A stretch of 47,666 bases of DNA from an uncultured Burkholderiales bacterium (lineage in GTDB: Bacteria > Pseudomonadota > Gammaproteobacteria > Burkholderiales > Burkholderiaceae_E), in assembly GCA_902826305.1 (NCBI GenBank), contig CADEEH010000021.1, positions 1 to 47,666 on the forward strand. Direction: 5' to 3'. The notes beneath the pieces were generated by a model. It did not search any database and was not told the origin of the DNA. It saw only the letters and a list, made by a program, of their open reading frames with translations. Shown one piece after another: positions 10,066 through 18,632 of this stretch (positions are counted from its first letter, which is position 1; each line of letters begins with the position of its first letter). Made by a program: the position numbers and the translations under genes.

Positions 10066-11217
10066 TCAGAAGACGCGGCCCCTCGCCGACAGCGAGAGCA
10101 TCGTCGCGAACACGGCGAGTACCGCACCGAGCGCGATCACCAGCGCGGAGACCTCCATCGACTCGCGCCGGCCGAACGTCAGGCCGCGCTCGATCTGACG
10201 ATAGATCGAGGGCAGGTTGGCGCTGTCCTCCGCCCGGAAGTACGTTCCCCCGGTGGTGCTCGCGATATGCTGCATCAGCGGCTCATCGAGCCGGACCCGC
10301 ATCGACATCCCGTCCGCGCTGACCGTTTCGCCCTCGGGCGTGCCGAGGCCGACCGCGAATATCCGGATGCCATGCGAGGCAGCGACGTCGGCGGCCAGCC
10401 GCGGATCCGGCCCGACGTTGCTCTGGCCATCCGACAGCAGCAGTACCGCGGCCGACCGGTTCGATCCCGGCTCGACCGGTACCGCGGGGCGTCCGTCCTT
10501 GCGTCGCTCGGCGTTGCGGACCTTGTCAGCGTCGCCCGACTTCGCCTCGCCACCGAGCGGGCGAGCACCCGGCGAACCGCGTTGCGGGCTGGCGCCTGCA
10601 CGCGGACGTGATCCACTGCCCGCTGACGGCTCGTCGGCGCTCGTCTGGTCGATCTTCTCGATACCCGCATCCGGAAGCAGCGTGGACAACGCGAGCAGCA
10701 GCCCGGTCCCCAGCGCGGTGCCGCGCTGCGGTTCGAGACGACGGATCGCGGCCGCCGCCGCGTCACGATCCTCCGCGGGCGGGTGGACCAGCAGCGCGGA
10801 ACTCGCGAATGCGACGACACCGATGCGTGTTCCCGCCGGCCGCGCGGTGAGGAACGTGGCCAGTGCGGTGCGCGCCGCCTCGAGCCGTGTCGGCGCGGCA
10901 TCCGCGGCCCGCATGCTGCCCGAGATGTCGACCGCGACCAGCACGGTGCCGGCGTGGATCGGCAGCGACATCGTCACTTTCGGCCGCGCCGCGCCGATCA
11001 GCAGCAGGGCGAGTGCGGCCAGCAGCAATGCCGTGCCGGACCATCGGCTCAGCCGCGACGCGCCGGGCAGTCCGACCGACTGCAGGCCGCGCCAGGCACC
11101 GGCACGGCGCCGGCGCCGCTGCAGCCAGGCGCGATGGGCGAGGACCAGCAGCGGGAGCGGCGCCAACAGCCAGAGCAGCGACGGCCACAGGAAGATCAGC
11201 TTGTCGATCGAAGGCAT
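10066..11217 (-). CDS. Bat/Mxa-like von Willebrand factor A membrane protein
   Basis: A 383-aa protein with two N-terminal membrane segments (WPSLLWLLAPLPLLVLA; TALLLAALALLLIGAA), a periplasmic VWA domain with a MIDAS motif DISGS, and a C-terminal membrane segment near ALVIALGAVLAVFATML. A low-complexity insert rich in Ser, Gly, Arg and Pro interrupts the VWA domain between TLLPDAGIEKI and AAVLLLSDGQSN. The architecture is that of BatA/BatB and MxaC/L. Its role in this cluster is inferred to be assembly or metal loading of quinoproteins. ATG 11217 begins at the first hydrophobic segment. It is divergent from a related VWA gene at 11444. Confidence 0.87.
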   Translation of the reverse strand: MPSIDKLIFLWPSLLWLLAPLPLLVLAHRAWLQRRRRRAGAWRGLQSVGLPGASRLSRWSGTALLLAALALLLIGAARPKVTMSLPIHAGTVLVAVDISGSMRAADAAPTRLEAARTALATFLTARPAGTRIGVVAFASSALLVHPPAEDRDAAAAAIRRLEPQRGTALGTGLLLALSTLLPDAGIEKIDQTSADEPSAGSGSRPRAGASPQRGSPGARPLGGEAKSGDADKVRNAERRKDGRPAVPVEPGSNRSAAVLLLSDGQSNVGPDPRLAADVAASHGIRIFAVGLGTPEGETVSADGMSMRVRLDEPLMQHIASTTGGTYFRAEDSANLPSIYRQIERGLTFGRRESMEVSALVIALGAVLAVFATMLSLSARGRVF

Positions 11218-11356
11218 GTGCGGGTTCGGATCGGTTCCGCCAGACGACGGCCGCGGCGGGCCGGCGGGTTGCTTCTGCCGCGAAGTTACCACCGCCCGCG
11301 CGATGGCGGTGCACCTGCCGGACGCCCTTGCCAAGCGCCCGCCGGCACCAGGCCGA

Positions 11357-11365
11357 TGCTAAAGT
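11357..11365 (+). promoter_or_regulatory. Possible extended -10 promoter for the + strand VWA gene
   Basis: TGCTAAAGT resembles an extended -10 (TGn plus a TAtAaT-like hexamer) about 80 bp before the ATG at 11444. No convincing -35 hexamer is seen at the normal spacing, so confidence is low. Confidence 0.35.
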
Positions 11366-11443
11366 CGGAGCGCTGGGCGTCCGGACCGATCGAGCCGAAG
11401 ATCCGGCGGGCCCCTCGAATCCGCGGGATCCGCGACCTCGACG

Positions 11444-12496
11444 ATGCGATTCCTCTGGCCGGGCATGTTGGGGCTGCTGGTGTGCCTGCCGCTGCTGGGC
11501 GTGTGGTACGTACGCCTGCTGCGACGGCGACGGCGCCATGCGATCCGCTTCCCGAGCCTCGATCTGCTGCGGGTCGCGGTTGCCGGCGCGCGACCGTGGC
11601 GGCGGCATGTCCCACCGGCGCTGATCGCCGCCGGGATCGCGGTGGCCACCGTCGCGCTGGCGCGGCCGGTGACGACACTGACCCTGAGCCAGCCGTACTT
11701 CACGCTGGTGCTCGCGCTGGACGTCTCGCGCAGCATGCAGGCCAACGACGTCGAACCGACGCGCATGGCCGCCGCACAGGCCGCCGCACGCGACTTCATC
11801 GACCACCTGCCGTCGCGTGTCCGGATGTCGATCGTCACCTTCGCCGGCACCGCCGCGGTCGCCCGGCCGCCGACCGACGATCGCCAGCAGCTGAAGGCGA
11901 CGATCGACGAGATCGACATGCAGCGCGGCACCGCGACCGGCAGCGCGTTGCTGGTCGCGATGTCGGTGCTGTTCCCGGAAGACCCCAGTGCCGTGGAATC
12001 GGCCGCGTTCGATCCGGCGACCGCCCGTACACGTGGCGCACCGATCGATCGCGCCGGCGCGGCCACCGCGAAGGACGCCGGCGACACCGCTCCGGGCAGC
12101 TTCGACAGCGGCGCGATCGTCCTGCTCAGCGACGGCCATCGGACGATGGGCCCGGAGCCGCTGCCTATCGCCGCACGGATCGCAGCGCGTGGGGTACGGG
12201 TCCACACGATCGGATTCGGCAGCCGCCGCCACGCGTCGCAGGATCCATCCAGCTTCGACTACTACCTGCGCATCGACGAGGACACGTTGCGGGAGGTGGC
12301 GAGGCTGACCACCGGCGAGTACTTCCACGCGGCGAGCAGCGAGGACCTCAAGCAGGTCTACCGCAACGTCGGCACGCGGGTCCAGACCGAGCGATCGGAG
12401 ACCGAGATCAGCGCCTTGTTCGGCCTGCTGTCGGCGCTGCTGGTCCTGCTGGCCGCCGCGCTGTCGGCATGGTGGTTCGAACACGGCCTGCGCTGA
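11444..12496 (+). CDS. Bat/Mxa-like von Willebrand factor A membrane protein
   Basis: A 350-aa protein: N-terminal membrane segments LWPGMLGLLVCLPLLGVWYV and ALIAAGIAVATVALA, a VWA domain with the MIDAS motif DVSRS, IVTFAG, later IVLLSDGHRT, and a C-terminal segment LLSALLVLLAAALSAWWF. It resembles its divergent neighbour at 10066-11217 and the MxaC/MxaL proteins, so these look like products of repeated duplication. It is the only gene between 5.6 and 41 kb on the + strand, and it ends 15 bp from the stop of the convergent LuxR-type regulator. A chaperone or metal-insertion role for PQQ dehydrogenases is inferred from context. Confidence 0.87.
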   Translation: MRFLWPGMLGLLVCLPLLGVWYVRLLRRRRRHAIRFPSLDLLRVAVAGARPWRRHVPPALIAAGIAVATVALARPVTTLTLSQPYFTLVLALDVSRSMQANDVEPTRMAAAQAAARDFIDHLPSRVRMSIVTFAGTAAVARPPTDDRQQLKATIDEIDMQRGTATGSALLVAMSVLFPEDPSAVESAAFDPATARTRGAPIDRAGAATAKDAGDTAPGSFDSGAIVLLSDGHRTMGPEPLPIAARIAARGVRVHTIGFGSRRHASQDPSSFDYYLRIDEDTLREVARLTTGEYFHAASSEDLKQVYRNVGTRVQTERSETEISALFGLLSALLVLLAAALSAWWFEHGLR

Positions 12497-12511
12497 GCCG
12501 CGCCTGGGCCG

Positions 12512-13192
12512 TCATTCCGGCGTCGAATCGCCTTTCCCTCCGGAGGTCTCGAGCAATCCGTGCACCTGCGCGATGCGCATGATCTGCATCTGCGTCGCGG
12601 CACCGAGCTTGCGGCGAAGGCTCGACTGGTAGTTGGCGACAGTCTTGTAGTTCAGGTTCAGGAGGTTCGAGATCTCGTTCAGGTTCCGGCCGACCACCAG
12701 CAGCCGGAAGATCTCGAACTCGCGCTCGGACAGGGCCGACAACCCGGTTTCGCCAGCCTGCAGACTGTGCAAGCCCATCGCCTGGGCGACATCGGGGCTC
12801 AGGAACTTGCGCCCCCGTGCGACGGCACGGACGCCTTCGACCAGCACGTCCGGTGCACTCGATTTGGTCAGGTAGCCGCGCGCCCCTGCCGTCATCGCCC
12901 GCGACGGGAACACGACATCCTCGTGCATGCTGAACACGAGCACGCGGGCGTCCGGATCGCGCACGAGGATGCGGCGCATCGCTTCCAGTCCGCTGGCCCC
13001 GGGCAGCGTGATATCCATCACGACCACGTCGGGCGCCAGTTCCCCCTGCAGCCGGTAGGCCTGGTCGGCGTTGGCCGCCTCGCCGACCACCGTGATCGAA
13101 CCGGTGGCCTCGAGCAGGCGTCGATAGCCTTCGCGAACCACCGCGTGATCGTCGACCAGCAGCACCCTGATCGTGGCCGGCTCGTTCTTCAC
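12512..13192 (-). CDS. LuxR/NarL-family response regulator
   Basis: A 226-aa two-component regulator. The receiver domain (about 5-120) has the acidic pair in VLLVDDHAVVREGY, phospho-acceptor Asp in VVVMDITLPG and Lys in GYLTKSSAPD. The C-terminal LuxR helix-turn-helix spans ALSEREFEIFRLLVVG through NLNYKTVANYQSSLRRKL. GTG 13192 overlaps the stop of the kinase gene (GTGA, 13189-13192), so the pair is translationally coupled. It is the last gene of the mxa-type operon and clearly a paralogue of the regulator at 28868-29530. A role in controlling alcohol dehydrogenase genes is inferred from position. Confidence 0.93.
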   Translation of the reverse strand: MKNEPATIRVLLVDDHAVVREGYRRLLEATGSITVVGEAANADQAYRLQGELAPDVVVMDITLPGASGLEAMRRILVRDPDARVLVFSMHEDVVFPSRAMTAGARGYLTKSSAPDVLVEGVRAVARGRKFLSPDVAQAMGLHSLQAGETGLSALSEREFEIFRLLVVGRNLNEISNLLNLNYKTVANYQSSLRRKLGAATQMQIMRIAQVHGLLETSGGKGDSTPE

Positions 13193-14295
13193 GGCGAAGT
13201 CCCTGCCGAGGCGGCGGGTGGTGGCCCGCAACGGACACTCACCTCGATCGTGGTGCCGGCACCGGGGGCGCTCCTGACCCGCAGCCGGCCATCGACCGCG
13301 GCCACGCGCTCGTGCATGCCGACGAGGCCGAGTCCGCTGGCGCGCCGACCCGGATCGAAGCCGCGGCCGTCGTCTTCCACGCGCAGCCGCAACGGCCCCC
13401 GGGACGCCGGCCGTCGCAACGTGATCCTGACCCTCCGTGCGTCCGCATGCCGTGCCGCGTTGGTCAGGCATTCCTGCACGATCCGGAACAGCGCGATGTT
13501 GACATCCTCGGGCGCATGATCGACTTCACCGGACACCACCAGTTCGATGTTCACCGCGGGCAGGCGTTGCCGCCAATGGTCGACCAGGTGCTGGATCGCC
13601 GCCACCAGCCCGAGTTCGTCGAGTGCGGTCGGTCGCAGCCGGCCCATCATCTGCCGGACCACCCGGTAGACGTGGTCGACCAGCTCGACGATCGCCAGCG
13701 CGCTGCCGTGAACGGCCGGCAACTCGTCGCGTGTGCGTTCGCGGATCGTGACCGCGTCGATCTTGATCGCATTCAGTGTCTGTCCGAGTTCGTCGTGCAA
13801 CTCGCGCGCCAGGCCGCGCCGTTCGGCTTCCTGCATCGCCATGTAACGATGCGACAGCCGCCGATACTGCCGATGGCTTCGATCCAGTTCGGTCTGGATG
13901 CTGACGCGACGCGAGAGCTCGATCATCGCCTCCCGGGAGCGTCGCCACCAGAACCAGGCGAACGCGATCGCGATCGCGATCAGCGCGAACGGCAGTTCGT
14001 CGAGCTGGTACGGTTCGAGCGGACGGGTCCACTCGATCAGCGCTTCGTTGACCTCGAAGATCGCGCAGACCGAGAAGGTGACGACGGCGACGGCGGCGAC
14101 GATCGCGAGGTCACGACGGATACGTCGGCTGCCCGGGGGCCCCGTGGATTTTCCCGCGGCGTCCGCCCATCCCTCGTCCGCGTCGAGTGCGTCGATCGGA
14201 ATGTCCGTGTCGATTGGACCGACCGCGTGCGCCGGGTCGCCCGCGGTCGGTCGCGGCATCTGCCGCGGCGTCAACGGGCGTTCAACCGCGCTCAT
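13189..14295 (-). CDS. NarX-type sensor histidine kinase
   Basis: A 368-aa membrane kinase with two closely spaced membrane segments (LAIVAAVAVVTFSVCAIF; LPFALIAIAIAFAWFWW) leaving only a short periplasmic loop. A coiled helical linker follows, then a HisKA_3 phospho-acceptor in ARELHDELGQTLNAIK, and a HATPase domain with QECLTNAARHA, VEDDGRGFD and GLGLVGMHERV. ATG 14295 gives a 14-bp overlap with the mxaL end. The small external loop suggests it senses a membrane or intracellular cue rather than a large periplasmic ligand. It is cotranscribed with, and presumed partner of, the LuxR-type regulator at 12512-13192. Confidence 0.92.
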   Translation of the reverse strand: MSAVERPLTPRQMPRPTAGDPAHAVGPIDTDIPIDALDADEGWADAAGKSTGPPGSRRIRRDLAIVAAVAVVTFSVCAIFEVNEALIEWTRPLEPYQLDELPFALIAIAIAFAWFWWRRSREAMIELSRRVSIQTELDRSHRQYRRLSHRYMAMQEAERRGLARELHDELGQTLNAIKIDAVTIRERTRDELPAVHGSALAIVELVDHVYRVVRQMMGRLRPTALDELGLVAAIQHLVDHWRQRLPAVNIELVVSGEVDHAPEDVNIALFRIVQECLTNAARHADARRVRITLRRPASRGPLRLRVEDDGRGFDPGRRASGLGLVGMHERVAAVDGRLRVRSAPGAGTTIEVSVRCGPPPAASAGTSP

Positions 14296-15241
14296 CGCGT
14301 ATCCAGGCGAACGCCAGCAGTGCCGCTGACGCGAGCGCGAACGCGAAGCGGACATCGCGTTCGACGACCTGGTGGCGGGCGAGTGTCCGGTCGCTGACCA
14401 CGGTGGCGGCACCGGTACCGCGTTCGGCGTGCAGGAACTCCAGGCCGGCGGCCCGCGCCAGCGTCGCCAGGTGAGTGCCACGCATCGCCGACTCGTGTTC
14501 CTCCACGCCGTCCAGCGTACCCTCGGCCAGCGTTGCGCCCGCCTCCAGTCCGCTGACCGCGGCGGCGGCGTTCGGATGGAATCCTTCGCGAACGGCGTCC
14601 ACCGCGCTCCAGTAGCCGATCACCTCGTCTTCGGCGTCGAGCCGCGGTACCGGCCGGGGCTGCTCGCCGCCGATGCCGACCACCCAGCCCTTGACCTTGC
14701 CGCGCAACCCGTGCAGTGCCGTCAGGCGCGGGGCGGCCACCCGGGGCGTTTCGTCGCCGTCGGTGATGAACATCAGGTCGAGCTTGCGTTCGACCGCCTC
14801 GCCGATCGCGTGTGCCAGCCCGCGTTCGATCCGCGAATCGCCGACCCACGCCATCCGCCAGTCGATCGACCGGACCACCTGGTCGATCGCGGGATAGTGA
14901 CGGCAGACCTCCAGAGGCTCGAACAGGGTCACCGTTTCGGTGCCGGCGAACAGCCCGATCGCCGCCTGCGATCCGCACGGCAGTTCGCGCAGCGCGGCCA
15001 GCGTGACCCGCTTCGCATGTTCCAGGCGCGAGGACGACGAACCGGAGCCTTCGGTGTCACGCACGTTCATGCTCTCGCTGACGTCGATGACGATCAGGTA
15101 GTGCCAGCTCGCGCCGGCCAGCGGCTGACGCGGCTCGGCGAAGACAGGCAGCAGCGCGAGCAGCGCGAGCAGGCGCGGCAGCAGGCCGCGCCGACCGAGG
15201 ATGCCCCGCGCGAATCCGCCGATCAGGCGCAGCGGATTCAC
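14282..15241 (-). CDS. mxaL: MxaL-like von Willebrand factor A protein
   Basis: A 319-aa protein: an N-terminal hydrophobic segment around GLLPRLLALLALLPVFA, a VWA domain with the MIDAS motif DVSES, DLMFITDGDETPRV, and a C-terminal segment FAFALASAALLAFAWI. By order (R-S-A-C-K-L) and architecture it is MxaL, which in methylotrophs is needed with MxaA and MxaK to give active, metal-loaded methanol dehydrogenase. GTG 15241 overlaps the mxaK stop (GTGA). A longer open frame upstream is antisense-like and overlaps mxaK, so it was not used. An unusually Ser-rich stretch (GSGSSSSR) follows the MIDAS loop. Confidence 0.85.
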   Translation of the reverse strand: MNPLRLIGGFARGILGRRGLLPRLLALLALLPVFAEPRQPLAGASWHYLIVIDVSESMNVRDTEGSGSSSSRLEHAKRVTLAALRELPCGSQAAIGLFAGTETVTLFEPLEVCRHYPAIDQVVRSIDWRMAWVGDSRIERGLAHAIGEAVERKLDLMFITDGDETPRVAAPRLTALHGLRGKVKGWVVGIGGEQPRPVPRLDAEDEVIGYWSAVDAVREGFHPNAAAAVSGLEAGATLAEGTLDGVEEHESAMRGTHLATLARAAGLEFLHAERGTGAATVVSDRTLARHQVVERDVRFAFALASAALLAFAWIRDERG

Positions 15242-15807
15242 GGCAGGCCACGGCGCGGGTTGTCGCGCATCGCGGACCAGCCGTCGCGCTTGAACGGCTG
15301 CAGCGCGGCGCCGTCGACCGAACGACGCCATGCCTCGGTGCGGCCCGGCGGTCCGAGCCGCTCGACCAGCTCGAGGTTGTAGCGTGCGGCTTCGAGCGCC
15401 GGCTGCAGCCGGAGCGCCGATCGGTAGGCCTCCCGTGCAAGATCGAGCTGCACGTTGCCCAGGTTGTGTGCTCCGCCGCGCGCCAGATCGGAAGCACGCA
15501 AGCCGATCTGCAGGTACAGGTTGCCGAGCGCCACCTTCGCCTGCGCGGCGAGCGCCGGATCCGGTGATGCTTCGGCCTCGGTCAGGCGGCGGACCGCGGC
15601 GCGGAAATCGCCGTCGGCGGCGTGTTGCCATCCGGCCGCGTAGCGCAGCGCAGGTTCCGCCGGCAGCGGGTCCAGGACCGTCACGTTGTGTGCCGCGATC
15701 GCCGCGTTCCAGGTGCGAAGTTCGCGCCAGGCGGCCCCGGCTTGCAGCACGAGCGCCAGTCCGCACACGAGCGACGACCAGGCGAGCACCCGGGCAAGGC
15801 GCATCAT
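15238..15807 (-). CDS. mxaK: MxaK-like TPR protein
   Basis: A 189-aa membrane-anchored protein: N-terminal segment LARVLAWSSLVCGLALVLQAG, then a periplasmic helical part with tetratricopeptide-like helices (YAAGWQHAADGDFRAAVRRL, AKVALGNLYLQIG, AREAYRSALRLQPALEAARYNLEL). The position between mxaC and mxaL and the fold match MxaK, an accessory protein for methanol dehydrogenase maturation. ATG 15807 forms an ATGA overlap with mxaC; an in-frame GTG at 15816 would add three residues. Confidence 0.82.
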   Translation of the reverse strand: MMRLARVLAWSSLVCGLALVLQAGAAWRELRTWNAAIAAHNVTVLDPLPAEPALRYAAGWQHAADGDFRAAVRRLTEAEASPDPALAAQAKVALGNLYLQIGLRASDLARGGAHNLGNVQLDLAREAYRSALRLQPALEAARYNLELVERLGPPGRTEAWRRSVDGAALQPFKRDGWSAMRDNPRRGLP

Positions 15808-16778
15808 GCCGGCCACGCGCGGACCTCCATCATCTTGGCCACGACCAGCGCGACGATCAGGAAGGCAGCCCCGGCGAAGACCGCTGGCGCGAGATCGCGG
15901 CGCGGCAGGCGCTGCCGATACTGCGTCGGCAGGTTGGTCAGCCGCCCGACTTCGGCGATCGCGCGGTCCAGTCCCTCCCGGCTCGTGACCTCGAACACCT
16001 GGTAGTCGACGTCGAGCGAACCGAAGAACCGGTGCATCGACAGGCTGTCGGACAACCGGCCCGGTGGCGGATCGATCACGCTCGGCTCGCGGCTACCCCG
16101 GGTGTAGATCCAGATCAGCGAGGCGCGATGGCCTCGAAACAGGCGTCGCAGCGACTCCTGGTTGTCCTCGCGGATCACCGCGCCGCCGTCGGATACCAGC
16201 AGCACGACCCGCGATGCGGTCATCGGGCGCTCACGGAAGAACTCGAGCCCGAGTCCAAGCGCGCGACCGAGCGCCGTGTAGCCCAGGCTCCGAGACTCGG
16301 CCGCGAGCAGCGCCGCTTCGACGATCTCTCGGTCCTCGGACAGCGGAGCGACGACGATCGGCGAGGAGTTGAACGCCACCATCCCGAAGGTGTCGCCCTG
16401 CCGCTTGCGCATGAACTCCAGCAGCGTCCTGCGCGCTGCGGCGATCTTGGGTTCTCCAGCGTCCTTGTCTTCATGCTCGCCGATCAGCGGTTCGGACATG
16501 CTGCCGCTGCGATCGAAGACGATCGCGATCTCGGCTCCGGTGCCGCGCGTGACGACGGTGCCGCCTTCGATGAACGGTGCCGCGGCCCCGGCCGCGAGCA
16601 GCAGCATCGCCAGTGAAGCGGTCGTGCGCAGCGCGATCCGGATCCAGCGCGACCCGGCATCGTCGCCCCAATCCGCGATTCCGGGACTATCGAATGAGCG
16701 CACGCCATGGAACAGCAGCGGCAGCAACGCGGCCAGTCCGGCCCACAGCGCCCACGGATAGGTGAAATGCAGCGTCAT
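15804..16778 (-). CDS. mxaC: MxaC-like von Willebrand factor A protein
   Basis: A 324-aa protein: N-terminal segment YPWALWAGLAALLPLLFHGV, a second segment TTASLAMLLLAAGAAAPFI, a VWA domain with the MIDAS motif DRSGSMSEP, then VVLLVSDGGAVI, and a C-terminal membrane helix AVFAGAAFLIVALVVAKM. It matches MxaC in order and architecture. The ATGA overlap with mxaA on one side and mxaK on the other shows tight coupling. The role is inferred as part of the membrane complex that matures PQQ dehydrogenases. Confidence 0.87.
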   Translation of the reverse strand: MTLHFTYPWALWAGLAALLPLLFHGVRSFDSPGIADWGDDAGSRWIRIALRTTASLAMLLLAAGAAAPFIEGGTVVTRGTGAEIAIVFDRSGSMSEPLIGEHEDKDAGEPKIAAARRTLLEFMRKRQGDTFGMVAFNSSPIVVAPLSEDREIVEAALLAAESRSLGYTALGRALGLGLEFFRERPMTASRVVLLVSDGGAVIREDNQESLRRLFRGHRASLIWIYTRGSREPSVIDPPPGRLSDSLSMHRFFGSLDVDYQVFEVTSREGLDRAIAEVGRLTNLPTQYRQRLPRRDLAPAVFAGAAFLIVALVVAKMMEVRAWPA

Positions 16779-17719
16779 CGCCAGCCCCGTTCACGATCGG
16801 CCGCGCTGCGGATCAGGGCGAGGAGTGCCGCGGCATCGGGTGCGCCGCCCGAACCCGATGGGCCATAGATCGACCGCCACGATGCGGAGAATGCGGTGGT
16901 GATCGCTTCGCGCAGCGGCTGCAGATGGGTCGCCCGGTTGAACAGGCGGGCGAGAGTTGCCGGATACAGCGTCTCGCCGGCGCAGCCGCTGAGCGCACGA
17001 TGGAACTCCTCGAGCAGCAGGCGACGCTCCGACTCGTCCAGCAAACCGTCGCGACGACCGCGCCAGCGCCGCCACAGTCGGGTCATCTCGCCCGGATGCC
17101 GGGGCAGGAACGGGATCAGGTCATGGATCCACAGCAACGCGAACGCACCGGCCGAAGCGGCCAGCACTCCCGCCAGCATGGCGGCAACGTGACGGCCGAC
17201 CGGCAACGGTTCCGGTGGTGGCGCCGGCCGCGGCGTCTTCAGCTCGCCATCGAGTTCCGGCGGCAGCACCGGAGACAGCAGCATCGGCTGCGACGGCACG
17301 ACCACCCACGGCTTGTCGAGACCGGTGACTCCCACCTTGAACTCGGGGATCGACACCCGCACCGCCGCCTCCGGCACGCCGAAGATCTGGTACGTGATCG
17401 ACAGCACCGGTCGCATGCCGCGAACGTCCTGCACAGTCATCTCGCGCAACTCGAGCCACCGGGCGACCCGCCCCGGAGCCGGCAGCGACCGTTCGTCCAG
17501 CGCGGCACCCTGCGGCAGCACGAATTCGATGCGCCGCCGCACCAGGTCGCCGACCGTGTAGCCGGTATCGCGCATCGTGGAGACCACCGGGACCGCGGCG
17601 ACCGTATCGTCGGCTCCGGCCGCAGCCGGCGCCGACGACGCGAGGACAGCGATCGCGACGACTGCGGCACGAAACACGGACCGCCGGCAATCGACGCAGG
17701 GACCGTCTCGCGTTCTCAC
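16775..17719 (-). CDS. mxaA: MxaA-like accessory protein
   Basis: A 314-aa protein with a signal peptide (about 18-36, AVVAIAVLASSAPAAAGA), a periplasmic beta-rich domain (VVSTMRDTGYTVGDLVRRRI, VLSITYQIFG), a membrane helix around MLAGVLAASAGAFALLWI and a cytoplasmic helical tail. This layout and the neighbours fit MxaA, which with MxaK and MxaL is required for calcium insertion in MxaF methanol dehydrogenase of Methylobacterium. GTG 17719 overlaps the mxaS stop (GTGA). Here no mxaF is present and the nearby enzymes look lanthanide-dependent, so its metal role needs separate testing. Confidence 0.82.
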   Translation of the reverse strand: MRTRDGPCVDCRRSVFRAAVVAIAVLASSAPAAAGADDTVAAVPVVSTMRDTGYTVGDLVRRRIEFVLPQGAALDERSLPAPGRVARWLELREMTVQDVRGMRPVLSITYQIFGVPEAAVRVSIPEFKVGVTGLDKPWVVVPSQPMLLSPVLPPELDGELKTPRPAPPPEPLPVGRHVAAMLAGVLAASAGAFALLWIHDLIPFLPRHPGEMTRLWRRWRGRRDGLLDESERRLLLEEFHRALSGCAGETLYPATLARLFNRATHLQPLREAITTAFSASWRSIYGPSGSGGAPDAAALLALIRSAADRERGWR

Positions 17720-18573
17720 GCGACCTCGAGCAGATGCCGGGTCAACGCCATCGGGTCGAACACGTCGCGAACGAAGAACGGTCGCTGACCGAGTCGCTTA
17801 CAGACGGTCGCGAAGTGGGCGGCGCGCTGTTCCCGCGCACGCCGGACCTGATCCAGCTTGGCGGCGCGCAGCCAGACGAACCGGGCGGCACCGGTCTCGG
17901 CATCCCGCAGCACGGCCAGACCTCGCCGGGGCGCTCGTTCCCACTCGGCACTGTCGCGCAGCACGACCGGCACCACGTCGTGATGCGCCAGTGCCTGCAT
18001 GATCTCGTCGAGGTCGCGCTCCGGCCAGAGGAAGTCCGACACGAGGAACACCAGCGAGCGCCGGATCGGCAAAGCGGCTGCCACCTGGAGCAGGCCACGT
18101 GCGCTGCGGCCGGACGGGCGGCTGTCGGCGAGGCGCCGATCGAGCCACTGCGCCGCGCCGCGATTCACCCGCGCGGGCATCGACAATTCGACACGTGGCG
18201 TTTCCGCGGCGGCCTGGAATCCGAACGCGTCGCCGCTGCGAAACGCCGAGCGGGCGATCACGACGACGATCTGGCGCAGCAGCGCGTACTTGTCCGCGAC
18301 CCCGCGGCAACCGATCGACGCCGACAGGTCGGCCAGCACATGCACCCGCAATCCGGCGTTGTGCCGGAAGTCGCGGACCCACAGGCCGCCCAGCGGATCG
18401 CGGATCGACGCACGCAGGTCGAGCCGGCGCGGATCGGGATAGTCGCGCAGCGGCACACACGAGCGGAGCTGATCACCGGCACCCGGCAGCGACGAGGCGA
18501 ACGCCCCGGGCAGGACCCCGCCGGGACGCCAGCGGACGCGATACTCGATGAACTGCCGGGCGGCGACACTCAT
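17716..18573 (-). CDS. mxaS: MxaS-like DUF58 protein
   Basis: A 285-aa cytoplasmic DUF58 protein: DQLRSCVPLRDYPDPRRLDL (the family's DFREYxxGD-type region, here altered), VHVLADLSASIG as a MIDAS-like motif, RSLVFLVSDFLWP, and PVVLRDSAEWE. DUF58 proteins pair with MoxR ATPases and VWA proteins; here the MoxR gene is immediately upstream, which gives the mxaRS order. It overlaps mxaA by 4 bp. It probably works with MxaR as a chaperone-like AAA+ module acting on the VWA proteins. A 59-bp gap separates it from mxaR. Confidence 0.87.
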   Translation of the reverse strand: MSVAARQFIEYRVRWRPGGVLPGAFASSLPGAGDQLRSCVPLRDYPDPRRLDLRASIRDPLGGLWVRDFRHNAGLRVHVLADLSASIGCRGVADKYALLRQIVVVIARSAFRSGDAFGFQAAAETPRVELSMPARVNRGAAQWLDRRLADSRPSGRSARGLLQVAAALPIRRSLVFLVSDFLWPERDLDEIMQALAHHDVVPVVLRDSAEWERAPRRGLAVLRDAETGAARFVWLRAAKLDQVRRAREQRAAHFATVCKRLGQRPFFVRDVFDPMALTRHLLEVA

Positions 18574-18632
18574 TGCCGGAAGCCTTCGGTCGTGGGCTGC
18601 AGCCTCATGTCTGGCGGATCCCCCAGGGCGGA

